NCBI GenBank assembly: GCA_017466215.1
Contig: JAFTUO010000011.1
Location: 1 to 43,984 of the forward strand
Length of the DNA: 43,984 nucleotides
Source of the DNA: Oscillospiraceae bacterium
Lineage (GTDB): Bacteria > Bacillota > Clostridia > Oscillospirales > Oscillospiraceae
Reading direction: 5' to 3'
Below, piece by piece: positions 18,035 to 25,034 of this stretch; the first letter of the stretch is position 1, and each line of letters starts with the position of its first letter. The notes beneath the pieces were generated by a model. The model was not told the origin of the DNA, made no database searches, and was given only the letters and a program-made list of their open reading frames with translations. The position numbers were made by a program, and so were the translations under genes.

Positions 18035-19612
18035 TTACCCCGCTTTCGAAGTGAAGGAAATTCTGGGATCCATCATAGACATCAAAACATCGCCCAGAAT
18101 AATGGAAACAACAGTCAAAACAGCATAGAACAGAACCATGCCAACGATAACACCATTATCGTAAACGCCGATAGCCTTGGTCAGCATATTGCCAACACCG
18201 GGAACGACATACACACGCTCGGTGATGATTGCGCCGGTCAGCGCACCCAGAACGCTTCCGGGGATGCCGTGTACGATGGGAATGATCGCGTTCTTAAGGA
18301 TGTGCTTGCTGAAGATCTCCCGCTCAGAAAGGCCACCGCTGCGTGCAAACTTGACGTAGTCAGAGTTCATCTGGTCGATCATATACCGGCGCAGCCACTT
18401 CATCAGGCTGGCAATGGACGGCAGCGCAAGAGAGATGATCGGCAGCACATACATCAGCCAGGTGGGATTCTCCATATCAAAGGTGGTCGGCAAGCCAGCC
18501 TTACCGCCCAGGGACTTGAACATGAAGATATATGCCAAGGAAGGCACAGCAGAAATAAAGACAATATAGATCGTGCCCAGCTTGTCGATCAGCTTTTCCT
18601 TGTTCAAGGACATCAAAATGCCCAGAGGCACAGCCAGCAGATAAGAAAGAATCGTCGCAATAATACCCAGTACAAAAGAGTATCCCATTCTGGACATACC
18701 GTTTCTGTATGTGGAAACATTGGTGTAGTCATCAACAAAGTTATTCTTGATGACCGGTGTGCCATTCTCGAAAGAACCGGCAGCATAGGTAGCAGAGTGC
18801 AAATTATCGGCAGACTCCGTTACCGTACCACTGGGATAGGATACAAGTGAATAAGAATAAGAGCCCTGGGTTTCTGTCATAGTGGTAAATACATCCACAC
18901 CCTGACGGATAGAGAAAGACAGGCCAAGGTTCAGCTTCACCAGATTCTGGTGAATGTAGGGGAACTGATCGTCACAGTACAGCAGATACTTGTTAAAGGT
19001 ACCATTGCCCATAATGGCAGGAGAAAACTTTTCTCCGCCGTAGGCAGGGTCGTACCAGGTGAAGGTCAATCCCCTGTCAGCAATATCTTCTTCCACATAG
19101 TGAATATTGTCAACGGTGATCAAACCGCCCAGGTAATTGCCCAAACGCTGGAACACGGGAATATCCTTATAGGCATAGAAGCGAGGATCGCCGCCTTCTT
19201 TATACTTGCTGGAGTTAATCTTGGTGATGCCGTCCAGCCGTACGATTTGGTAGCCGTCCGCTTCCATTTCTTTTCTGAATTGGTCAGCATATTTCTGGGT
19301 CAGCTCGCTGTCCCGGTCTGCAGTTTTTCCCAACTTGACTGCCCCATTATAAGTGTCCTGATCAATTTCACCTTCGCGGAGCAATCCCTTCAGGTAATCC
19401 GCAAAGGGAATATAGTCAACATAGCCATACTTTTCCCACTGCTGCATACAGTATACCTTTTTGGAATTAAGCTGAAGTTTGGAGTACTGAGCATCCTGGG
19501 CGAAAATCAGATTTCTGTCCAATGCGGAGTAGATCATAATCATTACCACAATCAAAACGATGACAACAGAAACCAAGCTGCGCAGGATTCGGTTAATTAA
19601 ATATTTCGTCAT
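18035..19612 (-). CDS. oppB: Oligopeptide ABC transporter permease (OppB-like) with a very large external loop
   Basis: The product is 525 residues; canonical OppB is about 306. Helix 1 is at about 8-29 and helix 2 does not begin until about 309, leaving an external loop of about 280 residues where about 65 are usual. The second half is canonical: helices from 309 onward and an EAA loop near 415-435 (NSDYVKFARSGGLSEREIF, then KHILKNAIIPIV). The extra loop is polar and Tyr/Asp-rich and could contact the binding lipoprotein. Its ribosome site is weak. It is separated from oppA by 245 bases that contain two hairpins. Confidence 0.9.
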   Translation of the reverse strand: MTKYLINRILRSLVSVVIVLIVVMIMIYSALDRNLIFAQDAQYSKLQLNSKKVYCMQQWEKYGYVDYIPFADYLKGLLREGEIDQDTYNGAVKLGKTADRDSELTQKYADQFRKEMEADGYQIVRLDGITKINSSKYKEGGDPRFYAYKDIPVFQRLGNYLGGLITVDNIHYVEEDIADRGLTFTWYDPAYGGEKFSPAIMGNGTFNKYLLYCDDQFPYIHQNLVKLNLGLSFSIRQGVDVFTTMTETQGSYSYSLVSYPSGTVTESADNLHSATYAAGSFENGTPVIKNNFVDDYTNVSTYRNGMSRMGYSFVLGIIATILSYLLAVPLGILMSLNKEKLIDKLGTIYIVFISAVPSLAYIFMFKSLGGKAGLPTTFDMENPTWLMYVLPIISLALPSIASLMKWLRRYMIDQMNSDYVKFARSGGLSEREIFSKHILKNAIIPIVHGIPGSVLGALTGAIITERVYVVPGVGNMLTKAIGVYDNGVIVGMVLFYAVLTVVSIILGDVLMSMMDPRISFTSKAG

Positions 19613-19688
19613 AGCTTATCTCACATCTCATCAGAGTATTCTTGCTGGACGGGAGCAGCCCCATCCATACTTTTTTGCAAAGTGCACA

Positions 19689-19752
19689 CAAAAAAGCACT
19701 GCCCTCAGCGGATTCGCCGAACACGCAATGGCGGAACGCTGAGGGCAGCGCT
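19689..19752 (-). terminator. Intrinsic terminator inside the opp operon, after oppA
   Basis: On the minus strand a long stem (AGCGCTGCCCTCAGCG paired with CGCTGAGGGCAGTGCT, extended by GGCG/CGCC) is followed by TTTTTT at 19695-19690. It should stop part of the transcripts after oppA, giving more lipoprotein than membrane subunits. Confidence 0.8.
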
Positions 19753-19812
19753 CTTTACACGCGGAATCCGTACTTATTATGTGCAGATGCAAGCATCGTA
19801 TTATAGGCAGAT

Positions 19813-19841
19813 TGGAGGATGGACACAAGGTCCATCCTCCA
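19813..19841 (-). other. Stem-loop just after oppA
   Basis: A perfect 12-bp stem (TGGAGGATGGAC / GTCCATCCTCCA, 5-base loop) begins 17 bases past the oppA stop. No T-run follows on the minus strand, so it is more likely a 3'-end stabilising hairpin than a terminator. Confidence 0.65.
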
Positions 19842-19857
19842 CTGTTTATTCAGAAAA

Positions 19858-22026
19858 TTAGAACAGGCCCAGCATGACGATCATATCGCCAGAGTAGATG
19901 TTCATGGTGTTCAGGTAGGTGGAAGGATCACCGTAGTCGGGGCCCCAACCGGAAACATCATAGATGTCGTAGTTGGTCTGAGTAGCATCGTCGACATAGT
20001 AGCCGGCATAGTACCACTGGCTGGAGTCAACACACTCAGTCAGATTGATGATAACAGCGCCGCCCAGATTGGTCTCGATGGACTTCTTCAGAGCCTGAGC
20101 ACGGTTCTTGTAGGACTCACTGCCGGAGAAGTAAGGCAGATCCAGCTTGATGGGGTTCTCAGCGGAGACCACGATGCCATTGGCAGCCAGCTCTTCGATA
20201 GCCTTTGCCAGCTCAGCAGTAGCAGCCTCGGGGTTGTACCAACCGTCGAACTGGGTAGAGGAGCCAACGCCGCCGTCTGCCTCGGGATCCCAAACCTTCA
20301 GAGCAACGCCGTCAGCGTTGATCTGAGCCTGCATGATAGCGCCGTAGTAGGTGCCAGCGGTGAAGGTAGTAGCAGTGCCGTTGATATCAATGGTGACATC
20401 CTCTTCCAGGGAAACGAATGTACCGGGAGTGTAGGAGTTGATCATTGCATTGTACTTCAGCTCTTCGCCGTCAGTTGCAGCCTGATAAGCACCACGGTCC
20501 AGAGCCTGCAGCAGAGCGCGACGGAAGTGCACGTTCTTCAGAGCAACGCCGGAACGGAGCATATCTTCCTCAGTCTTGGTGGAGACAACAGTGCCGTCGT
20601 TGAAGTTGGAGGTAGCAGTACGGTTCAGGTTGATGAATGCGGAGTAAGAAGTAGCATCAGTGCCGGAAACGTAAACGATGGTATCCATCAGGTTAGCAGC
20701 CTTGGCAGCCTCCAGAGAGGAAGCGTTCAAACCAGCGCCGTCGATGGTGCCAGCCATGCAATCATTGTAAGCCTTCAGAGCATCCTCGCCGTCGTTGAAC
20801 AGCCAGGTGATGGTCTTCATAGTAACGTTTGCAGCATCCCAGTAGGCGGGGTTAGCGGTGAAGACGATGGTGTTTTCAGCAGTCAGGTTGGAAACCAGGT
20901 AAGGACCGCAGTATGCAATGTCGTCAGGAGTCTTGCCGTAGGTGTAGTCAGCAGCGTCAGCAGCGAAGTCGTCGCCGAACTTACCGCCCTTGGACTCGTA
21001 GAAGGTCTTGCACATGGGAGTGAAGGGGTTGTAGCCCAGGATGGTCATGAAGTAAGAGGTGGGCTCGGTCAGAGTGTACTGCAGGGTGTAGGTGTCAACA
21101 GCCTTAACACCAACCTCAGCGAAATCAGTGATATCGCCAGCCAGGTATCCGTCAACACCAACGATGTTGGCGTAGCCGGAGCCAGCCAGGTACTCCAGGC
21201 CGCCTTCAGCGTCCAGCAGGTGCTGCATGCCGTAGACCCAGTCTTCAGCGGTAACTTCAGCCAGCTCACGGCCCTGGGAATCAACCCACTTAACGCCTTC
21301 ACGGATCTTGAAGGTGTAGGTCAGGCCATCGTCGGAGACGGACCACTCAGTAGCCAGAGCGGGCATCATAACATTTTCAGAGTTGTACTCGATCAGGCCG
21401 CACAGAGTGTTGCAGATAGCCTCGGAGTCAGCAGCACGGTAAGTAGCCAGATAGTCCCAAGTCTTGGGATCGGAAGAATAACCCAGAGTGTAGCTGTCCT
21501 TCAGGGTGTAGCCTTTGCCTTCCAGGTAAGCCTTAGCGGAGGCCTTCCAGGTGCCGGTGCCCTTCAGCTCAGCCCACATAGTCTTCAGCTCTTCGCGGTG
21601 AGCGGCAGTGATGGGCTCGGTAGCAACCAGAACGCCGTAGTAACGGGACTGGTCGTTGCCCCACAGAGTGGTGGAAGCAGTGTTGGGAGCAACGCGGGAG
21701 ATAGCATAGTTACCGCCCTGAGAAGACAGGGGCAGCAGAACGCCGGACTCCAGCAGCTTAGCCTCAGCAACAGCCATCAGAGCAAAACGCTCGGAGACGG
21801 TAGCTGCGGTCTTAGCAGCTTCGTAGTACTTCAGGAAATCGCCGAGAACATCCTTGTAGATAGCCTCGGACAGAGCATCGTGGTCCTCACGCAGATCTGC
21901 GTAGGGATCAACATACTCAACGGGCTTGTTGCCTTCAGTGGCAGGGGGGGTGTTGGTGGCGGGAGCGCAAGCTACCACGGAGATAGCCAGAACAGCAACC
22001 AGCAACAGTGCGAGAAGCTTTTTCAT
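19858..22026 (-). CDS. oppA: Oligopeptide-binding lipoprotein (SBP_bac_5 family), apparently circularly permuted
   Basis: The product is 722 residues, a lipoprotein with signal peptide and lipobox ending at Cys20 (ISVVAC). It captures peptides for OppBCDF. Residues about 176 onward follow the usual family 5 order: DPKTWD, LCGLIEYN, MPALATEWSVSDDGLTYTFKIR, VTAEDWVYG and later FRRALLQALD. The protein stops at about WGPDYGDPSTYLNT plus about 17 residues, where canonical proteins continue for 80-100 more. That missing part appears at residues about 38-150: a YKDVLGDFLKYYEAAK segment, ERFALMAVAEAKLLESGVLLPL, and NYAISRVAP. The permuted block is joined to the N-lobe by a linker near 150-175. The ATG at 22026 has AGGAGG 7 bases upstream. 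Confidence 0.92.
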   Translation of the reverse strand: MKKLLALLLVAVLAISVVACAPATNTPPATEGNKPVEYVDPYADLREDHDALSEAIYKDVLGDFLKYYEAAKTAATVSERFALMAVAEAKLLESGVLLPLSSQGGNYAISRVAPNTASTTLWGNDQSRYYGVLVATEPITAAHREELKTMWAELKGTGTWKASAKAYLEGKGYTLKDSYTLGYSSDPKTWDYLATYRAADSEAICNTLCGLIEYNSENVMMPALATEWSVSDDGLTYTFKIREGVKWVDSQGRELAEVTAEDWVYGMQHLLDAEGGLEYLAGSGYANIVGVDGYLAGDITDFAEVGVKAVDTYTLQYTLTEPTSYFMTILGYNPFTPMCKTFYESKGGKFGDDFAADAADYTYGKTPDDIAYCGPYLVSNLTAENTIVFTANPAYWDAANVTMKTITWLFNDGEDALKAYNDCMAGTIDGAGLNASSLEAAKAANLMDTIVYVSGTDATSYSAFINLNRTATSNFNDGTVVSTKTEEDMLRSGVALKNVHFRRALLQALDRGAYQAATDGEELKYNAMINSYTPGTFVSLEEDVTIDINGTATTFTAGTYYGAIMQAQINADGVALKVWDPEADGGVGSSTQFDGWYNPEAATAELAKAIEELAANGIVVSAENPIKLDLPYFSGSESYKNRAQALKKSIETNLGGAVIINLTECVDSSQWYYAGYYVDDATQTNYDIYDVSGWGPDYGDPSTYLNTMNIYSGDMIVMLGLF

Positions 22027-22115
22027 ATTATTTCCTCCTAAATAAAAATAATAATCAATAAAATATGCTAATCGGCCGCAAACGGGCCGAAAAAGCCGAA
22101 AACAGAAGCCATTTT

Positions 22116-22145
22116 GTTGCAGGCGGACTTTTGTCCGCCTGCAAC
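22116..22145 (-). promoter_or_regulatory. Strong hairpin in the oppA leader
   Basis: A perfect 13-bp stem (GTTGCAGGCGGAC / GTCCGCCTGCAAC, 4-base loop) lies about 36 bases after the expected start of transcription and 90 bases before the oppA start. No T-run follows it on the minus strand. It may stabilise the message or be regulatory. Confidence 0.6.
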
Positions 22146-22150
22146 GCACA

Positions 22151-22169
22151 CTTTTACGTATAGTAAAAG
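22151..22169. promoter_or_regulatory. Inverted repeat downstream of the oppA promoter (candidate operator)
   Basis: CTTTTAC-N5-GTAAAAG is a perfect 7-bp dyad located roughly 12-30 bases after the predicted oppA transcription start, a position where a repressor could block elongation or initiation. The binding protein is unknown. Confidence 0.45.
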
Positions 22170-22187
22170 ACGCGAATAGCTATGCTC

Positions 22188-22216
22188 ATTCTAGCACTTT
22201 ACGTATCAAATGTCAA
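22188..22216 (-). promoter_or_regulatory. oppA promoter
   Basis: On the minus strand TTGACA (22211-22216), 17 bases and TAGAAT (22188-22193), close to consensus. The leader to the oppA start is about 155 nt. Confidence 0.85.
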
Positions 22217-22259
22217 ATATTTTATTCACGATTTTGCAAATTTATTCTTTCCCTCCGGC

Positions 22260-22697
22260 TCACTTGCCGGTAGAGCCGAAGCCCCCCTCACCTCTTGCGG
22301 TATCGGTCAGCTCTTTGACCTCTTCATATGCAGGGGTCAGCACCGGGGTGATAATCAGCTGCGCCACCCGTTCGCCGGGAGAAACGGTCTGCACCTGATT
22401 GCTGTGGTTGAGCAGCACCACACGGATCTCGCCGCGGTAGTCGCTGTCAATGACACCCACCTTGTTAGCAGGGGCAAGTCCCCGCTTGACGCCCATACTG
22501 CTGCGGGCGTAGATAAGGCCGGCGCAGCCCTTGGGCACTTCCAGCGCAATACCGGTAGGCACCCAGAAGACCTCACCGGGCGCGATAGACACCGCGTCCT
22601 CCAGGCAGGCATACAGATCCGCACCTGCAGCCTCAGCAGAGCCATAGGTGGGCAGGATTGCATTGGGGGAAAGCTTCTTTACGCGAATCGTACTCAT
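22260..22697 (-). CDS. dut: dUTP diphosphatase (dUTPase)
   Basis: The product is 145 residues, a trimeric dUTPase that hydrolyses dUTP to dUMP, keeping uracil out of DNA and supplying dTMP synthesis. Conserved motifs are in order: AAGADLYAC (motif 1), ARSSMG (2), NKVGVIDSDYRGEI (3), PGERVAQLII (4) and the glycine-rich RGEGGFGSTGK tail (5) that closes over the active site. The ATG at 22697 is 8 bases after AGAGG; a GTG at 22706 overlaps that site. It begins 12 bases after trxA and no clear terminator follows before the oppA promoter. Confidence 0.95.
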   Translation of the reverse strand: MSTIRVKKLSPNAILPTYGSAEAAGADLYACLEDAVSIAPGEVFWVPTGIALEVPKGCAGLIYARSSMGVKRGLAPANKVGVIDSDYRGEIRVVLLNHSNQVQTVSPGERVAQLIITPVLTPAYEEVKELTDTARGEGGFGSTGK

Positions 22698-22709
22698 ATT
22701 CTTCACCTC

Positions 22710-23015
22710 TCACGGGATCAGCTTCAGGATCGCATCCTTGGGTCTTGCGCCCAGTGCCTGATTCACAATCTGGCCATCCTTAATCACCAGAAGCAGCGGT
22801 ATGCTGTTGACCTTAAACTGCCGGGCAAGCTCGGGCTCGGCATCCACGTCGATCTTGCAGACCTTGATATGTTCATTCTCTGCAGCGATCTCCTCCAGCG
22901 ACGGCGCGATCATCTTGCAAGGGCCGCACCACTCGGCAAAGAAGTCCAGAAGCACCACCTTGTCAGAACTGAGCACCTCAGCTTCAAAGGTTTCCTTAGT
23001 AATATGATGTATCAT
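22710..23015 (-). CDS. trxA: Thioredoxin
   Basis: The product is 101 residues, a normal-size cytosolic thioredoxin that reduces disulfides in proteins. The active site is WCGPCK with Cys30 and Cys33, inside the FFAEWCGPC context; the cis-proline is Pro73 in SIPLLLVIKDG. The residue after cis-Pro is Leu where most thioredoxins have Thr, which may shift substrate preference. AAGGAGG lies 7 bases before the ATG at 23015. It is first in a two-gene unit with dut. Upstream on the minus strand there is a TATAGT at 23042-23047 but no clear -35. Confidence 0.92.
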   Translation of the reverse strand: MIHHITKETFEAEVLSSDKVVLLDFFAEWCGPCKMIAPSLEEIAAENEHIKVCKIDVDAEPELARQFKVNSIPLLLVIKDGQIVNQALGARPKDAILKLIP

Positions 23016-23084
23016 ATAGCATCCTCCTTTCATTTTCTAATACTATACACGCAATTCATCGTTTTGGCTAGACAAATTTCTTTA

Positions 23085-23112
23085 TTGACTTATTTTCCCT
23101 GGAATTTATAAT
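23085..23112 (+). promoter_or_regulatory. Promoter of the TIGR04255 gene
   Basis: TTGACT (23085-23090), 16 bases and TATAAT (23107-23112) precede the gene at 23168, divergent from trxA. Confidence 0.75.
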
Positions 23113-23167
23113 ATATAGTAACTGACCCAATTGGGAATACTGATTTTAACGGAAATGAGGAGAAGCT

Positions 23168-23953
23168 ATGTTTTCTCAGAATGCGCGGTGCATCTACCGC
23201 AGAAATCCTCTGGATAAAGTGATCTGCCAGCTCAGATTTTCTGAGATCCTATCCATCGAAACAAGTCTGCCTGCTGCGTTTCAGGAAGCCATCCGGGATG
23301 AATTCCCCCAATATGCCTGCCATAAGGAGACCCCCGCGCCCAAGCTGGTGGGTACGCCCGGCAATCTGCGGATGGAAAAGCAGCCGGAATGCAACAATTA
23401 CAATTTCGTTTCTGCTGATGGCGTGTGGCGGGTCAATCTGACCAGCAAATTCCTTTCTCTGGCCTGCTCCCGCTACACCTGCTGGGAGGATTTTGCCCGG
23501 AAGCTGGACAAGCCCCTGGCCGCATTCATTAAAATATATAAGCCGGCATTTTTTGAGCGGCTTGGTCTGCGGTATGTAAATCTCATCTCCCGCGAAGCTA
23601 TTGAGCTTACGGATGTCCCCTACCGGGATCTGATCAACGCCTGCTGGCTTGGCCCGATCGCAGAGGATGACGTGATGGAAACTGCCGTAACCCGCCACAC
23701 CATTGATTCTGAGATCAACATCCGCGGCGGCTGTCGGGTCAAGATCCACGCCGGCCCTGTCCTTGTCAGTCGCGGCGGAAAGACCGAGCCCGAGCCCAAA
23801 TTCGCCTTTGACCAGGATCTGTATATGACCGGTAAGATCCCGGTAAACTATTCCGCAGGCTCTTTGGAGACTCTGCACAGCCAGGCCTACCCCATTTTCC
23901 GCGGTGCGATCACAGATATGCTCCACGAAGCAATGGAGCCTGAAAGTATCTAA
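23168..23953 (+). CDS. TIGR04255 family protein
   Basis: The product is 261 residues, soluble, with no membrane helix or signal peptide. Its N-terminus matches TIGR04255: a Y-x-x-NPL-x-x-VICQLRF pattern at about 10-24, then a FQEAIRDEFPQY stretch, a central W-x-VNLTSKFLSL strand, a W-x-x-F-x-x-KL helix and the ERLGLRYVNLI strand. The family is widespread and its function is not established; members occur both alone and in accessory regions. GAGGAG is 6 bases before the ATG. It ends 10 bases before the protease gene and probably shares its transcript. Confidence 0.8.
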   Translation: MFSQNARCIYRRNPLDKVICQLRFSEILSIETSLPAAFQEAIRDEFPQYACHKETPAPKLVGTPGNLRMEKQPECNNYNFVSADGVWRVNLTSKFLSLACSRYTCWEDFARKLDKPLAAFIKIYKPAFFERLGLRYVNLISREAIELTDVPYRDLINACWLGPIAEDDVMETAVTRHTIDSEINIRGGCRVKIHAGPVLVSRGGKTEPEPKFAFDQDLYMTGKIPVNYSAGSLETLHSQAYPIFRGAITDMLHEAMEPESI

Positions 23954-23963
23954 GGAGACTACT

Positions 23964-24668
23964 ATGTTTTTTGACTGGACCTATGTTGTAATCGTTATGC
24001 CTTTTGTTCTGCTTTCCCTATGGGCAAGCAGCAATGTGAATTCCACCTTCAAAAAGTTTGCCAATCAGCTTTCCTCCCGCCGCATCACCGGCGCGCAGGC
24101 TGCGCAGCAGGTACTCAGCGCCAACGGCGTCGGCGGCGTGAAGATTGAGCGCGTCAGTGGCAATTTGACCGATCACTACGATCCCAGAACAAATGTGATC
24201 CGCTTGTCAGACAGCGTCTACGACGCCACATCCACCGCCGCCATCGGTGTTGCCTGCCACGAAGCCGGCCACGCCGTCCAGTACGCCAAGAACTATGCGC
24301 CTATCAAGCTTCGCGCAGCCATCGTCCCAGTTACCAACTTTGCCAGCAAGCTGGCAATGCCGCTGATCCTGCTGGGCCTGGTGCTGACATTTCTGGAAAG
24401 CTTTTCGTTCACCCTGGTGTATGTAGGCATTGCCTGCTTTGGCCTTTCTGTCGTATTTCAGCTGATCACCCTGCCGGTGGAGTTCAACGCCAGCCGCCGT
24501 GCAATGCAGGCCATTGAAAATGCCGACATTCTCACCGATGCAGAGCAAGTTGGCGCGCGCAAGACCCTGACGGCTGCTGCACTTACCTACGTCGCCGCCA
24601 CAGCGGTTGCTCTGGCACAGCTTCTGCGCCTGCTGATCGTCTTCGGCGGCCGCAGACGGCGGGATTGA
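23964..24668 (+). CDS. YugP-type membrane zinc metallopeptidase
   Basis: The product is 234 residues. An N-terminal helix (about 5-22) is followed by a soluble region containing the zinc motif HEAGH at 99-103 and the HYDPRTNVIRLS stretch before it, then membrane helices at about 128-150 and 153-175, and one near the C-terminus. This is the layout of the YugP / Zn-peptidase-2 family. The substrate is unknown. AAGGAG lies 7 bases before the ATG at 23964; a longer frame upstream overlaps the preceding gene and is rejected. A strong terminator follows. Confidence 0.9.
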   Translation: MFFDWTYVVIVMPFVLLSLWASSNVNSTFKKFANQLSSRRITGAQAAQQVLSANGVGGVKIERVSGNLTDHYDPRTNVIRLSDSVYDATSTAAIGVACHEAGHAVQYAKNYAPIKLRAAIVPVTNFASKLAMPLILLGLVLTFLESFSFTLVYVGIACFGLSVVFQLITLPVEFNASRRAMQAIENADILTDAEQVGARKTLTAAALTYVAATAVALAQLLRLLIVFGGRRRRD

Positions 24669-24679
24669 TATTATTTATA

Positions 24680-24710
24680 GAAGAGCCTTCCTTAAGGCTC
24701 TTCTTTTTTT
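24680..24710 (+). terminator. Intrinsic terminator after the YugP-type gene
   Basis: Stem GAAGAGCCTT / AAGGCTCTTC with a 4-base loop, followed by seven T residues. Confidence 0.92.
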
Positions 24711-24719
24711 CACCAAATC

Positions 24720-24748
24720 TTGACATTTAACAAAGATGTCATTATACT
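24720..24748 (+). promoter_or_regulatory. Promoter of the AbrB-lyase-transporter operon
   Basis: TTGACA (24720-24725), 17 bases and TATACT (24743-24748), 42 bases before the first start codon. Confidence 0.85.
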
Positions 24749-24790
24749 GTCTGGTGTGAAAAGTATGAAAAATGTGATTGGAGGGCAACT

Positions 24791-25030
24791 ATGGCGGTTG
24801 GAAAACACATTTTAGGCAAACAAAACGCCCATCGGGTGTTCGGTACTGCCAAGGTCGGCGACCGGGGACAGATCGTCATCCCCAAAGAGGCCCGGGAGCT
24901 TTTTAAGATCAAACCCGGAGATACCCTGCTGATCCTGGGTGAGTCCGATACGGGACTGATCATATCCCGCCCGGAGCTATTAAACGACCTTGCCAACGAA
25001 ATTCTGAACAACGTAAAAAAAGAGGACTGA
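24791..25030 (+). CDS. AbrB/SpoVT-type DNA-binding protein
   Basis: The product is 79 residues, one swapped-hairpin AbrB domain with the typical core VGDRGQIVIPKEARELFKIKPGD, followed by LLILGES and a helical tail. Such proteins are dimeric transition-state or antitoxin-like regulators. There is no toxin gene alongside: the next gene, 4 bases on, is a PLP enzyme, so I read it as a local transcription regulator. The N-terminal HRVFG-T-A region before the domain is an extension of about 20 residues. Confidence 0.88.
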   Translation: MAVGKHILGKQNAHRVFGTAKVGDRGQIVIPKEARELFKIKPGDTLLILGESDTGLIISRPELLNDLANEILNNVKKED

Positions 25031-25034
25031 AAAT

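Noticed and set aside
19858..22026. oppA as a frameshifted or truncated pseudogene
   Set aside because: No C-terminal binding-protein sequence can be found in any frame after the stop, and the missing part is present at the N-terminus, so permutation fits better.
19819..22041. 740-codon plus-strand open frame
   Set aside because: It is the antisense of oppA, has a low-complexity composition, no ribosome site and no recognisable domain; oppA has promoter, lipobox and family motifs.
24791..25030. Antitoxin of a toxin-antitoxin pair
   Set aside because: The AbrB-type fold would fit, but the adjacent gene is a PLP enzyme and no toxin-like gene is near.
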